Source of the DNA: an uncultured Clostridium sp.
GTDB taxonomy: Bacteria; Bacillota; Clostridia; TANB77; CAG-508
Length of the DNA: 42,208 nt
Assembly: GCA_930990555.1 (NCBI GenBank)
Contig: CAKNPW010000015.1
Coordinates: forward strand, 1-42,208
Direction: 5' to 3'
The notes below the pieces were generated by a model. The model was not told the DNA's origin and did not search any database. It saw only the letters and a list, made by a program, of their open reading frames with translations. The position numbers and the translations under genes were made by a program. Every line of letters begins with the position of its first letter. Position 1 is the stretch's first letter. Below, one piece after another: positions 36,635 to 42,208 of this stretch.

Positions 36635-38788
36635 TTACCCTAGTTTCATAGAAAGCTTTACTTTTTGTCTGTCATTATCTATTCCTATAACTTTTACTTT
36701 TACAATATCTCCAACAGAAACAATATCTGATGGATTTTTAACAAATTTTTCGCTCATCTCTGATATGTGGACAAGCCCATCATGTTTTACACCAATATCC
36801 ACAAATGCTCCAAAATCAATTACATTTCTAACAGTACCTGTTAGTATCATACCTTCTTTTAAATCTTCAAATTTTAAAACATCTTGTCTTAATATTGGTT
36901 TTGGCATATCCTCTCTTGGATCTCTACCTGGTTTTGATAATTCATCTATAATATCTTTTAATGTCATTTCCCCTACATTTAAAGCTTTAGCTGTCTCTGC
37001 TAAATTTATACTACCTAGTTTTTTCTTAAGCTCTTCTAATTTATCTTTATCCTTTAAATCTGCTGTTACATATCCTAATGTCTTTAATAATTCTTCAGCA
37101 ATTTCGTAGCTTTCAGGGTGTACTGCAGTATTTTCTAATGGATTTGTTCCATCTGGAATCCTAATAAATCCTGCACATTGCTCAAAAGCAACTTTACCTA
37201 GCTTAGGAACTTTAAGTAGTTCTTTTCTGGTTTTTAACTTTCCATTTTCATCTCTATATTTTACAATATTTTTAGCTATAGTTTTATTTATTCCAGAAAC
37301 ATATGAAAGAAGTGATGGTGTTGCAGTATTTACATCTACTCCAACTTTATTAACACTATCTTCTACAACTCCTGCTAAGCTTTCTTCTAATTTCTTTTGA
37401 TTTACATCATGTTGATATTGACCTACACCTATAGATTTAGGATCAATTTTAACAAATTCTGCAAGTGGATCTTGAAGTCTTCTAGCTATAGATATTGCAC
37501 CTCTTATAGAAACATTTATATCTGGGTATTCTTCTGTTGCAAGTTTTGATGCAGAATAGACAGATGCTCCTGCTTCACTTACTATAGTATATAAAACTTC
37601 ATGGTCACATTTCTTTATCATTTCTGATACAAACATTTCAGATTCTCTTGAGGCTGTTCCATTTCCTATTGCAATCATGTCTACATGATCTTTGTTAATT
37701 AATCTTACTAGTTCTTTTTCTGCACCTGCTACATCATTTTGTGGCTCTGTTGGATATACTGTAGTAATATCTAGAACTTTTCCTGTTTCATCAATTATCG
37801 CAATTTTACATCCAGTTCTATATGCAGGGTCAAATCCCATAACTGTTATCCCCTTTAAAGGTGCTCCTAATAATAATTGTTTTGCATTTTTTCCAAATAC
37901 TTTTATTGCTTGTTCCTCGGCCTTTTCCGTTAAATCTGATCTTATTTCCCTATCTATTGATGGTTCTATTAATCTCTTAAAACTGTCTTGAATTGTATCT
38001 TTTAAATACTGTGTAAACTGTGTTTCGCCTTTAATTATATCTTTTTCTATTTTTTCTAGAATTTTATCTTCTTCTTTTTCAATTTTAATTTTTAGGAATT
38101 CTTCTTTCTCTCCTCTATTTATTGCAAGAATCCTATGACTTGGTATTTTATTTACATTTTCACTATAGTCATAATACATTTCATAAGCAGATTTTTCATC
38201 TGGCTTTGTAGCAGTAGTTTTTATAATTCCCTTTGAATATACTATTTGTTTAATTAATTTTCTATATTCTGGATTATCAGATATCATTTCTGCAATAATA
38301 TCTAATGCTCCTTGTATTGCCTCTTCTACAGTCTTTACTTCTTTTTCTTCATTTATATATTCAGTTGCTATTTCTTGTATATCTTTAGTTTCTTCTTGAG
38401 CTAAAATAATTTCAGCAAGAGGTTCTAATCCTTTAGCTTTTGCTACAGTTGCTCTAGTCTTCTTCTTTTGTTTATATGGTCTATAAATATCTTCTACTTC
38501 TGCAAGTGTTACAGCATTTTCTAAATCTTTTACGATTTCTTCAGTTAATTTTCCTTGTTCATTTATAGAATTAGTAACTTCTTCTTTCCTCTTTTCTAGA
38601 TTTCTTAAATAATTTAATCTTTCTCCAAAAGTTCTTAAAACTTCATCAGAAAGCCCTCCAGTCACTTCTTTTCTATATCTAGCTATAAAAGGAATTGTAT
38701 TTCCTTCATCTATTAATTTTATTGTGTTTTCTACTTGTGATTTTTTTATGTTTAATTCCGTTGCTATAATTTGTATAATTTTATCCAT
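36635..38788 (-). CDS. tex: Tex-family S1 RNA-binding transcription accessory protein
   Basis: The 717-aa protein has the full Tex layout: N-terminal helical/HTH region, central YqgF-like RNase-H fold (GFDPAYRTGCKIAIID), helix-hairpin-helix repeats (NTATPSLLSYVSGI, LLKVPKLGK) and a C-terminal S1 domain (LTGTVRNVIDFGAFVDIG). Tex binds RNA and ribosomes and affects transcription in several bacteria. The ATG at 38788 is preferred because AAGGGAG lies 5 nt upstream; a longer reading from TTG 38803 would contain that RBS. A REP-like palindrome ends immediately upstream of the RBS. It lies downstream of the ABC-F gene in the same direction. Confidence 0.95.
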   Translation of the reverse strand: MDKIIQIIATELNIKKSQVENTIKLIDEGNTIPFIARYRKEVTGGLSDEVLRTFGERLNYLRNLEKRKEEVTNSINEQGKLTEEIVKDLENAVTLAEVEDIYRPYKQKKKTRATVAKAKGLEPLAEIILAQEETKDIQEIATEYINEEKEVKTVEEAIQGALDIIAEMISDNPEYRKLIKQIVYSKGIIKTTATKPDEKSAYEMYYDYSENVNKIPSHRILAINRGEKEEFLKIKIEKEEDKILEKIEKDIIKGETQFTQYLKDTIQDSFKRLIEPSIDREIRSDLTEKAEEQAIKVFGKNAKQLLLGAPLKGITVMGFDPAYRTGCKIAIIDETGKVLDITTVYPTEPQNDVAGAEKELVRLINKDHVDMIAIGNGTASRESEMFVSEMIKKCDHEVLYTIVSEAGASVYSASKLATEEYPDINVSIRGAISIARRLQDPLAEFVKIDPKSIGVGQYQHDVNQKKLEESLAGVVEDSVNKVGVDVNTATPSLLSYVSGINKTIAKNIVKYRDENGKLKTRKELLKVPKLGKVAFEQCAGFIRIPDGTNPLENTAVHPESYEIAEELLKTLGYVTADLKDKDKLEELKKKLGSINLAETAKALNVGEMTLKDIIDELSKPGRDPREDMPKPILRQDVLKFEDLKEGMILTGTVRNVIDFGAFVDIGVKHDGLVHISEMSEKFVKNPSDIVSVGDIVKVKVIGIDNDRQKVKLSMKLG

Positions 38789-38802
38789 TTTATCTCCCTT
38801 CA

Positions 38803-38836
38803 ATCGGGATTTAGGGACGTTCCTTAAAATCCCGAT
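38803..38836 (-). repeat. REP-like palindrome D1, abutting the tex RBS
   Basis: Perfect arms ATCGGGATTT (38803-38812) and AAATCCCGAT (38827-38836), with the 30-bp core on the minus strand. A 12-bp unit ATCCCGATTATA from its edge is repeated in tandem at 38829-38852. Confidence 0.8.
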
Positions 38837-38856
38837 TATAATCCCGATTATAAAAA

Positions 38857-38890
38857 ATAGGGATTTTAAGGAACGTCCCCTTTTCCCTAT
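38857..38890 (+). repeat. REP-like palindrome D2, inverted relative to D1
   Basis: The core at 38859-38888 is in plus orientation with arms ATAGGGA and TCCCTAT. D1 and D2 together form an inverted pair, as in bacterial BIME arrays. It begins 15 nt after the ABC-F stop codon. Confidence 0.78.
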
Positions 38891-38904
38891 TTTCTATTTT
38901 CTAT

Positions 38905-40488
38905 TTATTCTAGTCCTAAGTATTCATTATATGTGCATTCTTTGTCTACTATACTTCCATCTTTTTTTATATCTATAATACGATTTGCTACAGTTTGCAT
39001 TAATTGATGGTCATGTGATGCAAATATCATATTTCCTTTAAATCTTTCCATTCCTTCGTTTAATGCTGTAATACTTTCCATATCTAAATGGTTTGTTGGT
39101 TCGTCAAAGATTAAGAAGTTTGCACCTGATAACATTAATTTAGATAATACGCATCTTACTTTTTCTCCTCCAGATAATACTTTTACATTTTTTAATGCTT
39201 CATCTCCTGAAAATAGCATCCTACCTAAAAAGCTTCTTACATATGTTTCATCAGGATCTTTTGAGTATTGTCTTAACCAATCTGTTATGCTTAAATCTTG
39301 AGTAAATAAATAACCATTATCCTTTGGAAAATATGCTTTAGTTATAGTTGTTCCGAAAGAAACTTCTCCTTCATCTGGCTCTAATTCTCCAGCTAGTATT
39401 TGGAATAATGTTGTTCGTGCATTTTCGTTATCTGCTAGTATTGCAATTTTATTATCTGTTTTTACTGTAAAAGAAACATTATCTAGCACTTTTTCCCCAT
39501 CTACTGTTTTGCTTAAATTCTTAACTGTTAAGATATCTTTTCCTGGCTCTCTATCTGGTTTAAAATCTATATATGGGTATCTTCTATTTGATGGTTTTAT
39601 TTCATCTAATTGGATTTTTTCTAATGATTTCTTTCTTGAAGTAGCTTGTTTTGATTTAGATGCATTAGCACTAAAACGTGCAATAAATTCTTGTAATTCT
39701 TTTATTTTCTCTTCTTTCTTCTTATTTGCATCTTTCATTTGTTTTAAAGCCAACCTACTAGATTCGTACCAGAAATCATAGTTTCCTGGATATACCTTGA
39801 TTTTTCCAAAGTCTACATCTGCAATATGTGTACATACTTTATTTAAGAAATATCTGTCATGTGATACTACAATTACTGTATTTTCGAAATTTATTAAAAA
39901 CTCTTCTAACCATTGAATAGTTTTTATATCCAAATCATTTGTAGGCTCGTCCAATAGTAATATATCTGGATTTCCGAACAGACTTTGTGCAAGTAATATT
40001 TTTACCTTTTCCCTGTCTTCAATTTCTTTCATTTGTTTATAATGATTTTCTGGTGATATTCCTAAATCATTTAATAAAGTGGATGCATTTGTTTCTGCAT
40101 TCCAACCATCCAATTCTGCAAATCTTTCTTCTAATTTTGCAGCTTTCATACCATCTTCTTCTGAGAAATCTTCTTTGGAATAAATTTCTTCTTTTTCTTT
40201 CATAATGCTATATAACTCTTGATTTCCCATTATAACAGTATCTAATACATTATATTCGTCATATGCAAAGTGATCTTGCTTTAGAATAGATATTCTTTCT
40301 CCTTTGTCTACTGTTACATCACCTTTGCTTGGTTCTAATTCGCCAGAAAGTACTTTTAGGAATGTTGATTTCCCTGCACCATTTGCTCCGATAATTCCAT
40401 AGCAATTTCCTTTTCCAAATTTAATGTTTACATCTTCAAATAATATTCTTTTACCAAAACGCACTGTTACACCATTTACAGATAACAT
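38905..40488 (-). CDS. ABC-F family ATPase (YbiT/YkpA-like)
   Basis: The 527-aa protein has two fused ABC ATPase domains and no membrane segment, as in ribosome-associated ABC-F factors. NBD1 has Walker A GANGAGKS (34-41), a degenerate signature and LLLDEPTNDLD. The linker (about 240-310) is Lys/Glu-rich. NBD2 has LSGGEKVRC and FDEPTNHLD, but its Walker A region reads ILADNENARTT (about 350) and lacks the GK(S/T). Sequence layout matches the YbiT/YkpA group. ABC-F proteins act at the ribosomal E site on translation or antibiotic protection; the exact role of this group is not certain. The ATG follows AAGGAGGAG, and it has its own consensus promoter. Confidence 0.92.
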   Translation of the reverse strand: MLSVNGVTVRFGKRILFEDVNIKFGKGNCYGIIGANGAGKSTFLKVLSGELEPSKGDVTVDKGERISILKQDHFAYDEYNVLDTVIMGNQELYSIMKEKEEIYSKEDFSEEDGMKAAKLEERFAELDGWNAETNASTLLNDLGISPENHYKQMKEIEDREKVKILLAQSLFGNPDILLLDEPTNDLDIKTIQWLEEFLINFENTVIVVSHDRYFLNKVCTHIADVDFGKIKVYPGNYDFWYESSRLALKQMKDANKKKEEKIKELQEFIARFSANASKSKQATSRKKSLEKIQLDEIKPSNRRYPYIDFKPDREPGKDILTVKNLSKTVDGEKVLDNVSFTVKTDNKIAILADNENARTTLFQILAGELEPDEGEVSFGTTITKAYFPKDNGYLFTQDLSITDWLRQYSKDPDETYVRSFLGRMLFSGDEALKNVKVLSGGEKVRCVLSKLMLSGANFLIFDEPTNHLDMESITALNEGMERFKGNMIFASHDHQLMQTVANRIIDIKKDGSIVDKECTYNEYLGLE

Positions 40489-40519
40489 ATTTTCTCCTCC
40501 TTATGTTTTAGCTTGAATT

Positions 40520-40548
40520 ATTATATACTATTTATTATAATTTTACAA
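40520..40548 (-). promoter_or_regulatory. Promoter of the ABC-F gene
   Basis: Minus-strand TTGTAA (40543-40548), a 17-nt spacer and a perfect TATAAT (40520-40525), starting 8 nt after the stop of the preceding gene. Confidence 0.65.
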
Positions 40549-40556
40549 CTTAGGTA

Positions 40557-41018
40557 CTATTTAGGCTCTCCTAGTATTGTTTTTCTTTCGTCTTCTATTA
40601 CTTTTAAAATATGCTTATCATCTGTTTGTATCATGTCTAAGTATTTTAATGCTTCTTTATTTTTTCCATTTTTATACGCAGCTGTCGCTAAACTTAAAAA
40701 ATATGTATTTTTTATATCTGGAGTTACTGGCTGTTCTTTTATATTTTTTAACTTATTATAAAATATTTGTGCATTATCTGTTTTTTGATATTCCCTCATT
40801 ATTTTATTATATTCTATACAAAATTTACGAGTTGCCAATTTTTCTACAAACAATGTTATTAGAAAATATACAATACTATATAATATAACGAATATTACTT
40901 GTGTTATTATAAATATTTTTATATCTGGAACTTCTAAATATTCAAACACAAATATTATTATAAATTCTAATATTAAAAATACTACTAAGTATACTTTGTC
41001 TAGCTTATTCTTTTTCAT
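40557..41018 (-). CDS. Small membrane protein with TPR-like tail
   Basis: The 153-aa protein has two membrane helices (about residues 9-25 and 35-57) followed by a soluble C-terminal region of about 90 residues whose AAYKNGKNKEALKYL resembles a tetratricopeptide helix pair. The ATG at 41018 is chosen because AAAGGAGA precedes it by about 7 nt; an ATG six codons earlier would contain that site. Not a family I can name. It lies between corA and the ABC-F gene on the same strand. Confidence 0.72.
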   Translation of the reverse strand: MKKNKLDKVYLVVFLILEFIIIFVFEYLEVPDIKIFIITQVIFVILYSIVYFLITLFVEKLATRKFCIEYNKIMREYQKTDNAQIFYNKLKNIKEQPVTPDIKNTYFLSLATAAYKNGKNKEALKYLDMIQTDDKHILKVIEDERKTILGEPK

Positions 41019-41050
41019 TTGTTTTCTCCTTTTCATATTAGTATTAAACC

Positions 41051-41100
41051 AATAAAAGCAGATACAAAATTCACTTAAATATTATAAATTTTGTGTCTGC
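41051..41100 (-). terminator. corA terminator
   Basis: GCAGATACAAAATT (41058-41071) pairs with AATTTTGTGTCTGC (41087-41100), one wobble. On the minus strand it is followed by TTTTATT and starts 7 nt after the corA stop codon. Confidence 0.78.
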
Positions 41101-41106
41101 CATTAT

Positions 41107-42060
41107 TTAACTTAACATATCCTTCTTTTTTAGCCAGATTACAGAAATAATTGTAAGTAATGTTGCTATAAAAATCATTATCCAAAAGCCTAGCGGATTT
41201 CCTTCAAATGGCAATTTTACATTCATTCCCCAAAAACTTGCAATCATAGTTGGTACAGCAATTATTATAGTGATTGATGTTAATGATTTCATAACTCCAT
41301 TTAAGTTGTTTGATATTATAGAAGCATATGCATCCAATGTACCATTTAAGATGTCACTATATACTTTACTCATTTCTATAGCTTGTTTATTCTCTATTAT
41401 GGCATCTTCTAAGATATCTTCATCTTCATCATATAATTTTATATTTTTTATCTTTACTGTTCTTTCCATAACTGCCTCATTTGATCTTAATGAAGTAGTT
41501 ATATATACTAAAGATTTCTCTAAACTTAGTAATTTTAATAATTCTCTATTTTTCATAGAATTCTTTAATACATTTTCTGCTATTTCTGTTTCTTTGTTAA
41601 TCTTTTTTAGATATTCTAGATAATCTGAAGAATTATTATACATCATTTGTAAGATAAATCTACTCTTTTTATATGTACAAAAGCCTTTTACTTTTCCAGA
41701 TTCGAACTTTTTTATTAAGCTACATTCTCTTAGGGTAACTGTTATGAAGAAATCATCTCTTACAACAATCATACCTATTGGCATTGTTGCATACATATAT
41801 CCTCCATTTTGAGATTTTTCTGTAACTGGAATATCTATAATAAATAAAATTGTATCATCTTCATCTTCTACGTCAATTCTGGCTTTTTCTTCGTTATCCA
41901 AAGCATATCTTATGAAATCTTCCTTTATATTAATATTTTGGCAAACTTCTTTTATTTCATCATCCGAAGGATCTACCATATGTATCCATGTTCCTCTAGT
42001 ATATGTATCTACACTTTCTAATTTATTTGTTTGCATGTCTGTATTATACAATCTTATCAT
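41107..42060 (-). CDS. corA: CorA-family magnesium/divalent cation transporter
   Basis: The 317-aa protein has a large cytoplasmic N-terminal domain with a long helical stretch, then two C-terminal membrane helices. The selectivity motif GMN lies at the end of the first helix (ASFWGMNVKLP), and a Lys-rich tail (WLKKKDMLS) ends the protein. CorA forms pentameric Mg2+ (sometimes Co2+/Ni2+) channels in the cytoplasmic membrane. The ATG follows GGGGGGAT. The length and motif order are normal for the family. It is preceded by a REP-like repeat about 50 nt upstream. Confidence 0.93.
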   Translation of the reverse strand: MIRLYNTDMQTNKLESVDTYTRGTWIHMVDPSDDEIKEVCQNINIKEDFIRYALDNEEKARIDVEDEDDTILFIIDIPVTEKSQNGGYMYATMPIGMIVVRDDFFITVTLRECSLIKKFESGKVKGFCTYKKSRFILQMMYNNSSDYLEYLKKINKETEIAENVLKNSMKNRELLKLLSLEKSLVYITTSLRSNEAVMERTVKIKNIKLYDEDEDILEDAIIENKQAIEMSKVYSDILNGTLDAYASIISNNLNGVMKSLTSITIIIAVPTMIASFWGMNVKLPFEGNPLGFWIMIFIATLLTIISVIWLKKKDMLS

Positions 42061-42108
42061 AGTATAAATCCCCCCTACTCTTTTATTTTGTTTGCCTTAT
42101 ATATTTAA

Positions 42109-42142
42109 AAAGGGATTTTAAGGACCGTCCCCGAATCCCTTT
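42109..42142 (+). repeat. REP-like palindrome E
   Basis: Perfect 9-bp arms AAAGGGATT (42109-42117) and AATCCCTTT (42134-42142); the 30-bp core is 42111-42140. It lies in the region upstream of corA. Confidence 0.78.
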
Positions 42143-42150
42143 GCAAAATA

Positions 42151-42176
42151 TAGGAGCTTTAATCCTAAAGCTCCTA
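42151..42176. terminator. Terminator hairpin at the right edge
   Basis: TAGGAGCTTT (42151-42160) pairs perfectly with AAAGCTCCTA (42167-42176) around AATCCT. On the minus strand TATTTTGC follows, so it probably ends a gene lying beyond the right end of the window. Confidence 0.6.
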
Positions 42177-42208
42177 TTAAAGTCCTATTATTAAGTTTAC
42201 ATATTTTT

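Noticed and set aside
1..42208. tRNA, rRNA, CRISPR arrays, transposases, prophage genes
   Set aside because: No cloverleaf, spaced direct-repeat array or recombinase/transposase motif was found; the tandem repeats seen are protein-domain repeats and REP-like palindromes.

Overview
The window is AT-rich, compact bacterial DNA from a low-GC Gram-positive, most likely an uncultured (gut-type) member of the Clostridia. The evidence is the strong AGGAGG-type ribosome binding sites, clostridial-style RpoB and RpoC, a SpoVB-like flippase, thioester/isopeptide surface proteins, a G5-SH3-glucosaminidase wall enzyme and an HD-GYP response regulator. I found no tRNA, rRNA, CRISPR array, prophage, transposase or insertion sequence. 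A species name is not supportable from the sequence alone.

Layout, left to right. (1) 123-3164, minus strand: a tight four-gene operon encoding a 67-aa protein (possible antitoxin), a zeta-toxin-like kinase, an unrecognised zinc-knuckle protein with a nucleotidyltransferase-like pattern, and a PHP phosphoesterase. (2) 3361-12251, minus: two giant paralogous surface proteins with a thioester domain, isopeptide-type repeats and a C-terminal membrane anchor without LPXTG. The upstream one carries three extra SpaA/Cna-B repeats. (3) 12448-19798, minus: rpoB-rpoC, with a roughly 300-nt leader that contains an attenuator-like hairpin; rplJ and rplL are not next to it. (4) 20327-24347, plus: a wall glucosaminidase, an unknown membrane-anchored protein and a polysaccharide-type flippase whose RBS lies inside a terminator hairpin. 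(5) 24452-27909, minus: a small unknown protein, an HtrA-like protease and a fatty-acyl-CoA ligase split by a one-base frameshift. (6) 28036-36476, plus: a single-module NRPS (C-A-T-reductase) overlapping a membrane histidine kinase, then a REC-HD-GYP response regulator and a DUF975 membrane protein. (7) 36635-42060, minus: tex, an ABC-F ATPase, a small TPR-like membrane protein and a CorA transporter.

The most interesting unit is the divergent locus at 26199-35495. An acyl-CoA ligase and a lipo-initiating type NRPS module are driven from back-to-back promoters. The NRPS module should release its product reductively, as an N-acyl amino aldehyde or alcohol. It is translationally coupled to a sensor kinase and followed by a c-di-GMP-phosphodiesterase-type regulator. 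I infer a self-contained 'make a lipid-amino-acid signal and sense it' circuit. The second candidate system is the expanded zeta operon (kinase, putative nucleotidyltransferase, phosphoesterase). A 30-bp palindromic REP-like repeat occurs six times (plus one decayed copy) at gene borders.
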